The notes below the pieces were generated by a model. That model did not search any database, had not been told where the DNA came from, and saw only the letters and a program-made list of their open reading frames with translations. From Spirochaeta sp. (GTDB lineage: Bacteria > Spirochaetota > Spirochaetia > DSM-27196 > Alkalispirochaetaceae): a stretch of 23,334 nucleotides of DNA. This document shows, in pieces, positions 14,488-22,143 of the stretch (position 1 is the first letter of the stretch; each line of letters starts with the position of its first letter). The position numbers and the translations under genes were made by a program. The stretch covers positions 1 to 23,334 of the forward strand of contig SKHA01000302.1 in NCBI GenBank assembly GCA_007117185.1. The letters run 5' to 3'.

Positions 14488-15089
14488 ACGCGCCGGCGGG
14501 ACTGTACGACGCGTTCATGGCACCACTTGAACGCAGCACCCTTCGGAGTATCCGGCGAAGCCTTGTTGGCGCCGCCCGCGGAGCAGTCCTTGAACTGGGA
14601 GCCGGAACCGGCGCCAACATTCCCTTCTACCGAAGCTCCTCTGCGGAAAAACTGGTCCTGTCCGACTGGGTGGACCGCCGGCAGACCCTGCTCAGGCGAG
14701 CTTCGGCAGAGAAACTGCCGTTCCCGGTGGAAGCGTTCCAGGTCGACGCTCAGAAACTCCCCTTCGCCGATGCACATTTCGACACAATAGTCAGCACCCT
14801 TCTCTTTTGCTCCGTGTCTTGTGTTCAATGCAGCTTCCGGGAAATACGTCGGGTGTTGCGGCCCGATGGAACACTTCTTTTCCTCGAACATGTCAGACCC
14901 CCCGCGCGTTCTATGGCAACCATTACCGACATGCTGACGCCGCTGTGGCGGCGAATCTCCGGAGGATGTCATCTCAATCGCGATACCATCGGCGCACTTC
15001 GGCAAGCCGGGTTTCTCCTGAATCTCGAGGAACCTGCCGCCGGGGTGTTCCGGTGGGGCCGTGCATCCCCGGGATACGGCTCAACTTGA
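14484..15089 (+). CDS. Class I SAM-dependent methyltransferase, UbiE-like
   Basis: The 201-residue cytoplasmic protein has the SAM-binding motif LELGAGTGANIPFY (36-49). It also has the acidic segment QVDAQKLPFADAHFD (86-100) and RVLRPDGTLLFLEHV (123-137). This places it with small UbiE/phospholipid-N-methyltransferase-like enzymes. The substrate is unknown. The ATG overlaps the ATPase stop by four bases (ATGA), so it is translated from the metal-efflux operon. A cysteine cluster SVSCVQC sits at 110-116. No link between methylation and metal export is established; a role in lipid, quinone or thiol/metalloid methylation is possible. Confidence 0.8.
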   Translation: MNAPAGLYDAFMAPLERSTLRSIRRSLVGAARGAVLELGAGTGANIPFYRSSSAEKLVLSDWVDRRQTLLRRASAEKLPFPVEAFQVDAQKLPFADAHFDTIVSTLLFCSVSCVQCSFREIRRVLRPDGTLLFLEHVRPPARSMATITDMLTPLWRRISGGCHLNRDTIGALRQAGFLLNLEEPAAGVFRWGRASPGYGST

Positions 15090-15091
15090 CA

Positions 15092-15118
15092 GCACTAATG
15101 GAAAAGTGGCACTAATGG
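15092..15118. repeat. Direct repeat GCACTAATGG x2
   Basis: The ten bases occur at 15092-15101 and 15109-15118, a 17-base period. They lie directly after a TTGACA (15086-15091) and before AT-rich -10-like sequences (GATAAT at 15121-15126, TATAAA at 15128-15133). The 57-base gap upstream of the PilZ gene is the only non-overlapping junction in the plus-strand group 11577-17758. It may hold a promoter with a tandem activator or repressor site. No -35/-10 pair has good spacing. Confidence 0.4.
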
Positions 15119-15146
15119 CAGATAATGTATAAATGGAGTCTTGTAA

Positions 15147-16100
15147 GTGTCTGCACTATGGACCTCTGCTACTGATATAACGATTCTTCTTGTTATTGTC
15201 GGGGTCGTCCTGATCCTCCTGGCAAGCATGGAGCACCGCCGCCGGAATCGCTCTCATCCCGGAGCAAAACCGCGCCGACGGACGTCTGCAGGCAGGTCAG
15301 GATCGGGACCCGGCTACGCAGAGCTGTCTGATGGCGATGCCACCCTGCTGAAACGCTTCTCCTGGGTACTTCGAGGCCCTGGAGATCTGAAGCGGGTCAT
15401 GATCGACCGTGATTTCTTCATGAAAGCTGCACGCCGCGCAATTCGAGAAGGGATTCTCACCGAAGGCGAGCTCCTCCGACTTGCCCGCAACGCGAAGTTC
15501 TCCATCACCAGAATATCCAGTGAAGAGATGAACACCCTCAAGCTGGCCAGTGGAGTGGAAGTCTCTGTAGCCGACCAGTCAATGACCAGTGGCTCCGGTA
15601 CACTGACCTCAGTGGAAGCCGACGCCCTGCATCTGCGCCTGCGCAGAGGACAGACACATTTTCCGATGGGCACTCGCCTTGACGTGGTCTGCAACAGTCC
15701 CCAGGGGCTGGTGCGATTTCTCACGGTAGTTACCGCCGTACGGGGAAAGTCAGTGCTGCTTCAGCATACCCACGACGTTGAACAGGTCCAGCGTCGTCGC
15801 CATCGTCGCCGGGACGTCCAGTTTGCCGGGCAACTTGTCTACCCCGGCAACCCCGCAGGCGCCCGGACACGCACGTTGGACCTCAGCATCGGCGGGTGCG
15901 CCTGTAAAAATCCAGACCGCACCCTGAAAGCCGGAGACCAGGTGAAGATGTCCCTCCAGACGCCGCAGAAGCGAATCAATATTCCCGCCCAGGTGGTCAG
16001 GACCTCTCGGGGTGGGCGGGTACTCCACCTTCAGTTTGGTGAGATCCCGGATGCGTCCCGGCACCTTCTGTTCAAGACGATCGTCGCTGCCTCACGATGA
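15147..16100 (+). CDS. Membrane-anchored PilZ-domain protein (c-di-GMP receptor)
   Basis: This 317-residue protein is a probable c-di-GMP effector. One membrane segment (11-28, ITILLVIVGVVLILLASM) is followed by a basic, flexible stretch (29-55). A helical region runs from about 62 to 130. A beta-rich, YcgR-N-like domain follows at about 135-210. The C-terminal PilZ domain spans about 214-317. The two ligand-binding motifs are present: the arginine cluster at 216-222 giving RxxxR, and DLSIGG (245-250) giving DxSxxG. The start is GTG at 15147, with GGAG eight bases upstream. Its stop overlaps the start of the second LtaS-like gene (ATGA), suggesting that the two proteins work together at the membrane. 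Motility control, as for spirochaete PlzA or YcgR, is the alternative role. Confidence 0.85.
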   Translation: MSALWTSATDITILLVIVGVVLILLASMEHRRRNRSHPGAKPRRRTSAGRSGSGPGYAELSDGDATLLKRFSWVLRGPGDLKRVMIDRDFFMKAARRAIREGILTEGELLRLARNAKFSITRISSEEMNTLKLASGVEVSVADQSMTSGSGTLTSVEADALHLRLRRGQTHFPMGTRLDVVCNSPQGLVRFLTVVTAVRGKSVLLQHTHDVEQVQRRRHRRRDVQFAGQLVYPGNPAGARTRTLDLSIGGCACKNPDRTLKAGDQVKMSLQTPQKRINIPAQVVRTSRGGRVLHLQFGEIPDASRHLLFKTIVAASR

Positions 16101-17758
16101 ACGGCCATCGTCCAGCCGCCTTCGGAAGACACCGGTTCACTCCCCTGATACCTATAGCCACGGTGGTTCTCTTTTTCGTCCTCAACGCGATTCTCACCAT
16201 CGAACGCTGGTTCGGCAGCACACATATCCTGCTGGCAATCTTTCCAGCCCTTGAAACAGTCCTGATCGCAGCGTTACTGGTCCTGCCTGTTCCTCTCGTA
16301 ATTCCTGTTCTTTTGTCCGCTGTCATCGCCGGGTTCTCCCTCCCGGAGACCCTGTTCCGCTTCTACTACGACCGCCCGTTTTCCATCGCGACGGATATCG
16401 GTATGGTTCGCAACGCGATGGAGCTACTCCGTGCCGACGGCAGCGCCGTCCCGCCCTGGGTTGTCTTGCCCGTCGTGGCTGCAGTGATCGCCGGCATCGC
16501 CCTGATTATGACTATCATCCTTCTTCCCCTGCGCAGAAGCTTCCGGGACGGGGGACCCCGGCCGGTCACTGCGCTGCTTCTGGCAATGACCGTACTGGTT
16601 GGAGTGTCCGCCTGCGGCGGTGTCGACGTTATCAGTTCCCGCCCCGTCTGGACCGCGTTGCAGCCACCTCCAACCGCGGCAGTTCGCCAGATTGCCCGGA
16701 GCGAACGTGAGCCAAGTCCCGCGCAACAGCAACAGTACACATTCCCGGGCCTGCAGGACCGGGACATCCTCACCTTCCTGGTGGAAGCGTACGGACACAC
16801 CAGCTTCAGCCGCCCCGAGCTCTTCCAGGAAACACAGCCCTACCTGGACGAACTGGCCGCGGCTCTGCGCAACCAGGGCTACCACCTGGTCAGCGGGTTC
16901 CTGGAAGCTCCCGTCTCCGGGGGATTCTCCTGGTTGGCCGAATCAACGCTCCTCACCGGCCAGCTGGTCAACCGTCAGGCTGTCTACCAGCAACTCCAGG
17001 AAATCCCCGACCTCTGGACACTCCCCCGGATGCTCCACCAGGGGGGATACTACACCCTGGCAGTCAAACCCGGTTCCACCGTCGGCTCCTGGCCGGAAGG
17101 GTGGGAGGTGTTCGGCTTCGAACGCTCCCTCGTTGCCCACGATGGCGACTTCAACTACCGCGGCCCGTTATTCTCATTTGTTCCGGTAACGGACCAGCAC
17201 GCGATCTGGACCGCCCACCAGCACCTGCTTGAGGTCCGCGCCCCCGGCTCGGTCGCCGCTGACAGACCCCTCCACGTCCACTACCAGCTGGTCAGCAGCC
17301 ACGCACCGTTCAACCTCGTGCCGCCGTACTTTCCGGACTGGACTATCCTGGGGGATGGCACGATCTATCGCCAACGTGCCGAAGAAATCCTGCGCTTCAA
17401 CAACACCTGGACCACCTGGGACGAGATTGACCAGGGGTACATCGCCGCCACCGGCTACACCCTGAGGACGATCGCCGGCTACATCGACAAGTACCTGCAC
17501 CGCGAACTCCTGCCAGACGAGCCGGACAACCATCCTCTGGTGATCATCATGGGCGACCACCAGCCCCAGCGGCCGGTTCGTCTTCCCGAGGACCCGTGGT
17601 CCGTTCCGGTTCATATCGCCACCACTGACAGGTGGCTCCGCGACCGCCTCCTGGCAGACCGCTTCACCGAGGGGATGGTGCCCAGGGAACCGGCTCCGCA
17701 CCGCCACATGATGGACTTCTATCCGTTTCTCGCGGAGGTGTTCTCAGCGCCGCGCTGA
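16097..17758 (+). CDS. LtaS/OpgB-like membrane phosphotransferase (sulfatase superfamily), copy 2
   Basis: This 553-residue paralogue of the protein at 4626 has the same plan. Five membrane segments lie at about 14-33, 43-65, 66-82, 120-143 and 157-174. A Pro/Gln-rich linker follows, then the extracytoplasmic phosphatase-like domain from about 220. Shared motifs include VEAYG (Glu230), GGFSWLAESTLLTGQ (275-289), GSWPEGW (330-336), YQLVSSHAPFN (His402) and GDHQ (Asp487-His488). They match the metal ligands, nucleophile loop and active-site histidine of LtaS-type enzymes. The catalytic halves of the two copies look more than half identical by eye, while the membrane halves differ strongly. The ATG overlaps the PilZ gene stop by four bases. 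Transfer of phosphoglycerol or phosphoethanolamine to an envelope glycan is the most likely activity; the acceptor is unknown. Confidence 0.82.
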   Translation: MNGHRPAAFGRHRFTPLIPIATVVLFFVLNAILTIERWFGSTHILLAIFPALETVLIAALLVLPVPLVIPVLLSAVIAGFSLPETLFRFYYDRPFSIATDIGMVRNAMELLRADGSAVPPWVVLPVVAAVIAGIALIMTIILLPLRRSFRDGGPRPVTALLLAMTVLVGVSACGGVDVISSRPVWTALQPPPTAAVRQIARSEREPSPAQQQQYTFPGLQDRDILTFLVEAYGHTSFSRPELFQETQPYLDELAAALRNQGYHLVSGFLEAPVSGGFSWLAESTLLTGQLVNRQAVYQQLQEIPDLWTLPRMLHQGGYYTLAVKPGSTVGSWPEGWEVFGFERSLVAHDGDFNYRGPLFSFVPVTDQHAIWTAHQHLLEVRAPGSVAADRPLHVHYQLVSSHAPFNLVPPYFPDWTILGDGTIYRQRAEEILRFNNTWTTWDEIDQGYIAATGYTLRTIAGYIDKYLHRELLPDEPDNHPLVIIMGDHQPQRPVRLPEDPWSVPVHIATTDRWLRDRLLADRFTEGMVPREPAPHRHMMDFYPFLAEVFSAPR

Positions 17759-17802
17759 GCCCGGAGCCCTGAGTCCTGAGCGGGTCCGCCCACGGGCACA
17801 GC

Positions 17803-19431
17803 CTACCCCAGAACGTATCCGTATCCCAGCAACAGAGCGAAAAAGACCGTCATGAACACCGTTACCTGATTGAAACTGAACTTGAAACCCCGCACCGCCT
17901 GCAGAAATGCGCCGATCCTCTGGACAACGAATCGATATAGAAGCACCCCCATCGCCAGCGTCAGAAAGAACGTCAGCACCTTCTCACCACTCAGCGCCCC
18001 GGTAGCGGCATACTGCGGGCCGTAAATCAGCGCCACCGCCGGCCCCCCCAGAATCCCGCCGGCCAGACAGGCAAGTCCAAAGAGCAGGGATATCCCCGCC
18101 ACCCAGGGGTCCCGGGCGGGGCGTCCCTGCGCCGTCGGCTTGCCGAAAAGAATGGTAGCGTACTTCACAAAACTCAGAATTGTCCCCAGATTGATCAGAT
18201 ACAGACCGATCTCACCGAGATTTCCCTGCAGCCCCTGCTGAATGAAATACTTGGAGATGCTGCCGTTAAACAGCGGCGCCCCGGTGATCCCCAACACTCC
18301 CGCCAGCGTGGCGATTCCAACCGCCGGCATATGCCGCAGCACCCCCCGAATCTCGTTGTAGGAACGGGTATGATACTCCTCGATAATCACCCCGGCGGTG
18401 AGAAACAGCAACCCCTTGAACAGCGCGTGGTTGATCAGGTGATACATCCCGCCCCAGAACGCAACCTCCGTTCCCAGATTCAACCCCACCACAATGAGCC
18501 CGACCTGACTCACCGTGTGGTAGGCCAGGATCAGCTTTATATCCTTCTGGGCGATGGCCAGGAGAAACCCCGCCACGGAGGTGAGAAATCCGATGGCCAG
18601 AAAGAACAGCCGCGCATCCACCACCGGCAGGAAGACCGCGCCGAGGCGGACCAGAAGGTACACTCCGACCTTGACCTGCACCCCCGACAGCACCGCCGAG
18701 ACAATAGCCGGGGCGCTGGGTGCACCGTGAGCTCGCGGCAACCAGCCGAACAGCGGCAAGAGCGCCGCCTTGAGGGCCACCGCGGTCATGATCATCGCCC
18801 ACGGCACAATTGCCCCGCGCGGGTCCTGCAGCTCTGCCAGGCGCAGCGTGATTCCCTCCAGGTCCAGCGTCCCGGTTATCCGGTACAGGTAACCGATTCC
18901 CAGCAGCATGAACGACATGGCGATGAAGTTCATCATCAGGTAGAGCATCGCGTCGTACACCGACTGTTTATCCTGCTTGTACATGATCAGGATCGCCACC
19001 GTCAGCATCCCCAGCTCCATCAAAACGTAGATGTTGAAGATATCAGCGCTGAGAAAGACCCCAAAGAGGGCTGCTTCCAGCATCACCACCAGGAACATGA
19101 ACGTCCGGTCGGTATACCCCGCGCGGATACTGAAGATCAGCACCGCCACGATAAAGATCGCCGAGAGCAGCACCAGCGGCGCAGATATACTGTCCGCCAC
19201 CAGACGAATCGCCACCCACCGCGGCCAGTGGGCAACCAGTTCGGTGATCTCTCCGGTCCAGCGGACGTGGATAAACAGGCGCACCGCAAACAGAGCCATC
19301 GCCAGGGTTGCCAGAATCATCACGGCCTGATAGGCCCGCCGGGGCAGGAAAAACACCGACGCCGCCACCGCCACCGGCATCAGAACGAGAAGGTGCAGCG
19401 GCAGGAGGGGAATCATCGAAAGAACGTTCAT
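17803..19431 (-). CDS. mrpD: Mrp Na+/H+ antiporter subunit D (last gene of the operon)
   Basis: This 542-residue membrane protein belongs to the NuoL/M/N-like proton-translocating family and should have about 14 membrane helices. Visible functional residues include the glutamate of VLMELGMLT in helix 5, the lysine of ALKAALLPLFGWLPRAHGAP in helix 7, and the lysines of VQVKVGVYLLVR and QKDIKLILAYHTVSQ. These form the ion path in Mrp and complex I antiporter subunits. The ATG at 19431 overlaps the mrpC stop by four bases. The frame is open to 19509, but that part is antigenic to no family and lies inside mrpC. The gene is convergent with the LtaS-like copy 2 after a 44-base gap in which I see no convincing terminator. 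Confidence 0.93.
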   Translation of the reverse strand: MNVLSMIPLLPLHLLVLMPVAVAASVFFLPRRAYQAVMILATLAMALFAVRLFIHVRWTGEITELVAHWPRWVAIRLVADSISAPLVLLSAIFIVAVLIFSIRAGYTDRTFMFLVVMLEAALFGVFLSADIFNIYVLMELGMLTVAILIMYKQDKQSVYDAMLYLMMNFIAMSFMLLGIGYLYRITGTLDLEGITLRLAELQDPRGAIVPWAMIMTAVALKAALLPLFGWLPRAHGAPSAPAIVSAVLSGVQVKVGVYLLVRLGAVFLPVVDARLFFLAIGFLTSVAGFLLAIAQKDIKLILAYHTVSQVGLIVVGLNLGTEVAFWGGMYHLINHALFKGLLFLTAGVIIEEYHTRSYNEIRGVLRHMPAVGIATLAGVLGITGAPLFNGSISKYFIQQGLQGNLGEIGLYLINLGTILSFVKYATILFGKPTAQGRPARDPWVAGISLLFGLACLAGGILGGPAVALIYGPQYAATGALSGEKVLTFFLTLAMGVLLYRFVVQRIGAFLQAVRGFKFSFNQVTVFMTVFFALLLGYGYVLG

Positions 19432-19781
19432 TTTTCCAGCCGCCGTATGAGAATCTTCCAGTCGGCGGTGCCGTAGCGGTAGGCCACCCGCATGTACATG
19501 GCCAGGCACATCGCCACCACGGAAACACCGATCACAATGGCGGTGATCATCAGCGCCTGCGGTACCGGATCCGCCATCTGTTCCACCGGGACTCCCGAGA
19601 TGGGTGGGCGAGCGCCGTCGTTGTAATTCGCCGTCATGAAGAAGGTGATCGCCGCCAGGTCCATAATGCCCACCGAGATGATCGTCTTGATGATATTGCG
19701 TTGCGTCATCGCCCCGTAGAGCCCCAGGAAGAAGAGTGCCACCGTAAGGTTGGGGACGGTCAGGTGTTCTATAAGCGCCAT
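19428..19781 (-). CDS. mrpC: Mrp Na+/H+ antiporter subunit C
   Basis: The 117-residue NuoK-like protein has three membrane helices. NLTVALFFLGLYGAMTQRNIIKTIISVGIMDLA is typical of MrpC/MnhC, including the polar residues of the second helix. It then has a periplasmic loop and a last helix, PVPQALMITAIVIGVSVVAMCLAMY. The PQALMITAIVIG motif is diagnostic of MrpC/MbhG. It overlaps mrpB by 13 bases and mrpD by four. Confidence 0.93.
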   Translation of the reverse strand: MALIEHLTVPNLTVALFFLGLYGAMTQRNIIKTIISVGIMDLAAITFFMTANYNDGARPPISGVPVEQMADPVPQALMITAIVIGVSVVAMCLAMYMRVAYRYGTADWKILIRRLEK

Positions 19782-20212
19782 ACTTTGCCTACCCCCTGAA
19801 AAAAGGCGAACCGCAGCACCGCAACGCCCAGTCCGAACCCCACCTGCAACCCGATAAGAATGTCCATCAGGGTCAGGTAGAGCGACTGGAACTCGGGGTT
19901 TCTGTTGACGAATCCGGTGAAGAGCAGCCCCGTGGGAGCCAGCAGGATCAGCGCCAGGAAGAAGCGCTGGTTCAGGTGCAGCTGCTCGCTGCCGGTGTCG
20001 TTCACCGGAAAGACCACATACCGGGCGATAAACAGCGTTGCCAGAACGCCGCCACCTTGAAATCCGCCACCCGGGGTGTAATGCCCGTTGAGAATCACGT
20101 GAAACCCCAGCAGGAGCATGAACGGATACAGGAACCCGATGACTACCTCAAGAATGAGGGACTGCTCCGGCAACTCACCGGCGTTCCTCGCGGTTCGTTC
20201 TTCGGGGCTCAT
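19769..20212 (-). CDS. mrpB: Mrp Na+/H+ antiporter subunit B (MnhB domain)
   Basis: The 147-residue protein carries the MnhB domain. The loop NGHYTPGGGFQGGGVLA (about 42-58) is the family hallmark, with helices before and after it. In classical Mrp this is the separate MrpB protein; in the archaeal hydrogenase Mbh it is MbhF. A hydrophilic N-terminus of about 18 residues precedes the first helix. Start and stop overlap mbhE and mrpC respectively. Confidence 0.92.
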   Translation of the reverse strand: MSPEERTARNAGELPEQSLILEVVIGFLYPFMLLLGFHVILNGHYTPGGGFQGGGVLATLFIARYVVFPVNDTGSEQLHLNQRFFLALILLAPTGLLFTGFVNRNPEFQSLYLTLMDILIGLQVGFGLGVAVLRFAFFQGVGKVWRL

Positions 20213-20499
20213 CGCTTTTTCCCGTCCTCGGTTGCGTCTGCAAGCTCCTCCTGGGATGGCAGAAACTGTTTCATCCCGATGATCGCCGTCAGCAGAATCA
20301 GCGCTTCGAACATCGTATCGTACATGCGGTAGTTCAGCAGGATCGCTGCTACCGCGTTGTGCGCGCCGGTATCCGCCTTGAAGTTCTCGGTGATGTAGAG
20401 GTACAGCTGCGGCTCAAGGATCTCCTGGTGAGCGGTGGTAATCCCCAAGACCGCCGCCAGAACCCCCAGAACCAGGATTGCCGAGAGGAATCTGCTCAT
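20209..20499 (-). CDS. MbhE-like antiporter subunit (MrpA C-terminal part)
   Basis: The 96-residue protein has two membrane helices: 4-22, and one around YDTMFEALILLTAIIGM near 58-75. Between them is a short extracytoplasmic segment containing NAVAAILLNYRMYDT. That segment is the hallmark of the subunit called MbhE in archaeal hydrogenase and fused to the C-terminus of MrpA in many bacteria. Here it is a separate gene. It ends in a charged cytoplasmic tail (EELADATEDGKKR) and overlaps both neighbours by four bases. Confidence 0.85.
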   Translation of the reverse strand: MSRFLSAILVLGVLAAVLGITTAHQEILEPQLYLYITENFKADTGAHNAVAAILLNYRMYDTMFEALILLTAIIGMKQFLPSQEELADATEDGKKR

Positions 20500-21056
20500 A
20501 CGTCCTGCTCCGTATCTCCGGGAGTGTAGCGGATGAACCGCACCCCGGACTCGCCGCCATGCATCAGGAAAACCAGTTCCAGCTCATCCATGACGTAACT
20601 GTCGCTGGACCCGTACGCGGCAATACCGTCCCGTTCTTCCAGGAGAATCAACGAGAATCGCGGGTCCGCCAGAGCCTCATTCAGCGTAATGGAGGTGAAC
20701 ACCAGCTGTGACTCAAGCTCACGGAGTTCAAAGAAATGACGGATCTCCTGAATAGCCCGGGTCCTGTCCATGTAGTTGATGTAGGCGTCGCTGAGTCGAT
20801 AGCGGTGGCCCTCCGCCAGGAGGGCGATGGTGTACTCCCGGTTGCGCTTCAGCGCCGCCAGGTACAAAAGGGTCACCAGTCCGCTGCCGATCACCGCCTC
20901 GGCCACAGCAAGCTCCGGTGCGGCGTACAGGACGTACAAAAACGCCGCCAGCAGGGAGAAGACCGCCAGGTAGATCACCGCCTGTCGCAGCAGGCGCGCG
21001 TGAATGGCCATCGCTGCGAACACTCCCATGAGGATCACCGTACCCGCTTCAATCAT
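20496..21056 (-). CDS. MbhD-like antiporter subunit (DUF4040) with a long C-terminal extension
   Basis: Residues 1-70 hold three membrane helices and the conserved APELAVAEAVIGSGLVTLLYLAAL of the MbhD/DUF4040 family, equal to part of classical MrpA. Residues 71-186 form an extra, charged, apparently soluble domain not expected in MbhD, which is normally about 80-100 residues long. This part includes a helical stretch (YINYMDRTRAIQEIRHFFEL) and beta-like segments (RFSLILLEE, ELELVFLMHG, GVRFIRYTP). I do not recognise it. The start overlaps the end of mrpG by eight bases. Confidence 0.82.
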   Translation of the reverse strand: MIEAGTVILMGVFAAMAIHARLLRQAVIYLAVFSLLAAFLYVLYAAPELAVAEAVIGSGLVTLLYLAALKRNREYTIALLAEGHRYRLSDAYINYMDRTRAIQEIRHFFELRELESQLVFTSITLNEALADPRFSLILLEERDGIAAYGSSDSYVMDELELVFLMHGGESGVRFIRYTPGDTEQDV

Positions 21057-21366
21057 CGCTATTCTCCGGATTGGTCACACTGCGGGCACGATAGCCGCTG
21101 ATCCATGCCGACCGGGCTATGGCGTGAGCCCCGGCGGAGACGGTCAACAGCTCGAATACCAGAATGATAACCAGCTTGACCGAGAGCAACGAAAAGCCGG
21201 TGACGATGATGGCGCCGACCACGATAGTGACAAACCCCATCGCCTCCACCTTCGAGGTCACCACGATGCGGGCAAAGAACCCGTCCAGCTTCAGGACGGC
21301 ATAAACCCCGAAGATCGTAATGAGCAGCCCCGCCACGATCACCACCTGCCCGATAAGCAGATTCAT
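21049..21366 (-). CDS. mrpG: Mrp Na+/H+ antiporter subunit G
   Basis: The 105-residue protein has three membrane helices and the MnhG/PhaG hallmarks. These are the first helix IGQVVIVAGLLITIFGVYAVLKL, the loop DGFFARIVVTSKVEAMGFV (usually RLHA-x-(T/S)KA-x-T-x-G), and a last helix LVIILVFELLTVSAGAHAIARSA. The loop is divergent: FFARIVVTSKVEAMG replaces the common YxRLHAAxKAxTLG. It overlaps mrpF by four bases and mbhD by eight. Confidence 0.9.
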   Translation of the reverse strand: MNLLIGQVVIVAGLLITIFGVYAVLKLDGFFARIVVTSKVEAMGFVTIVVGAIIVTGFSLLSVKLVIILVFELLTVSAGAHAIARSAWISGYRARSVTNPENSDD

Positions 21367-21623
21367 ACCACCCCCCGGCGCTCGATAAAGCGGGCCAGCA
21401 GTATAGTCACCAGAAAACCGAGGACAGAGAAGAGCAGGGCAAGATCCAGCAGATCTCCCTCAGGGACGGAAACGGCCAGCAGAATCACCCCCAGGGTAAT
21501 CTTGCTCGCCCCCAACCCCAACCCGAGCAGGCGGTCCCAGATGGTGGGCCCGATTATCACGCGGATCAGACTTCCGAAGGTCGAGAGCCCGATCAGCGCC
21601 AGCGAAAGGTTGAGAAAACTCAT
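21363..21623 (-). CDS. mrpF: Mrp Na+/H+ antiporter subunit F
   Basis: The 86-residue protein has three membrane helices. It carries the MrpF hallmark IRVIIGPTIWDRLLGLGLGASK (here about 21-42; usually R-x-x-x-GP-x-x-x-DR) and a second conserved patch, LLDLALLFSVLGFLVTILLARFIERRG. MrpF is needed for assembly and activity of the antiporter. It overlaps mrpE and mrpG by four bases each. Confidence 0.93.
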   Translation of the reverse strand: MSFLNLSLALIGLSTFGSLIRVIIGPTIWDRLLGLGLGASKITLGVILLAVSVPEGDLLDLALLFSVLGFLVTILLARFIERRGVV

Positions 21624-22123
21624 TCGGGCTGCCCCGGACGCACACGTCCGCGCCCCGGACGCTCCTGCAGCACCCGCTCAAAGCTGCCCTTGATCATCTC
21701 TCCCGCTTCGTCGGGGTCGGTAGTGGGGCAGTCGATCCAGACTACCTTGAAACGACGACGGTCGTAATCGATGGTGACAGTGCCCGGGGTGAGGGTTATC
21801 GCGCTGGCCACCATGACGCCCCGCAGGGGATCATCTATCGAGGTAGGCAGGTCGATGATGCCAATATTGATGCGGTTGGTCACGGTGACGTAGATCGCGT
21901 GGACTCCCGAGCGGTAGATCTCCACCAGCAGGATACCCAGAAACCGCAGGAACGTAATAACGCTGATCTGGTATCGTCGTGGATACGAATCCTTCAGCAG
22001 AAAACGGTTGGTCACCACAAGGGTAATCACCGCCAGCACCAGACCCTGCACCGCCGTGTAGAGCGTGAGCGATCCATTCCAGACGATCCAGACAACAGCT
22101 ATGGCAAGAACTGAAACAACCAT
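21620..22123 (-). CDS. mrpE: Mrp Na+/H+ antiporter subunit E
   Basis: The 167-residue protein fits MrpE/MnhE. N-terminal helices (VVSVLAIAVVWIVWNG, LYTAVQGLVLAVITLVV) are followed by FLRFLGILLVEIYRSGVHAIYVT. Then comes the cytoplasmic family signature SAITLTPGTVTIDYDRRRFKVVWIDC. The ATG at 22123 is preceded by GGGAG and lies 20 bases after the mrpD2 stop. The frame is open further to 22408, but that would overlap mrpD2 extensively and shows no MrpE features. The Arg/Gly-rich tail (ERPGRGRVRPGQPE) is unconserved. Confidence 0.92.
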   Translation of the reverse strand: MVVSVLAIAVVWIVWNGSLTLYTAVQGLVLAVITLVVTNRFLLKDSYPRRYQISVITFLRFLGILLVEIYRSGVHAIYVTVTNRINIGIIDLPTSIDDPLRGVMVASAITLTPGTVTIDYDRRRFKVVWIDCPTTDPDEAGEMIKGSFERVLQERPGRGRVRPGQPE

Positions 22124-22143
22124 TCCACTCCCATTATTCCTAC

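Noticed and set aside
17759..17802. Possible bidirectional terminator between the convergent LtaS-like copy 2 and mrpD
   Set aside because: Only short GC stems (CCCG with CGGG, long loop) and no T-run in either direction; not good enough to call.
18331..19476. Long open frame (381 codons) on the plus strand opposite mrpD
   Set aside because: The product is His/Gln/Arg/Asp-rich with no domain, typical of the antisense frame of a GC-rich membrane-protein gene; mrpD on the other strand is certain.
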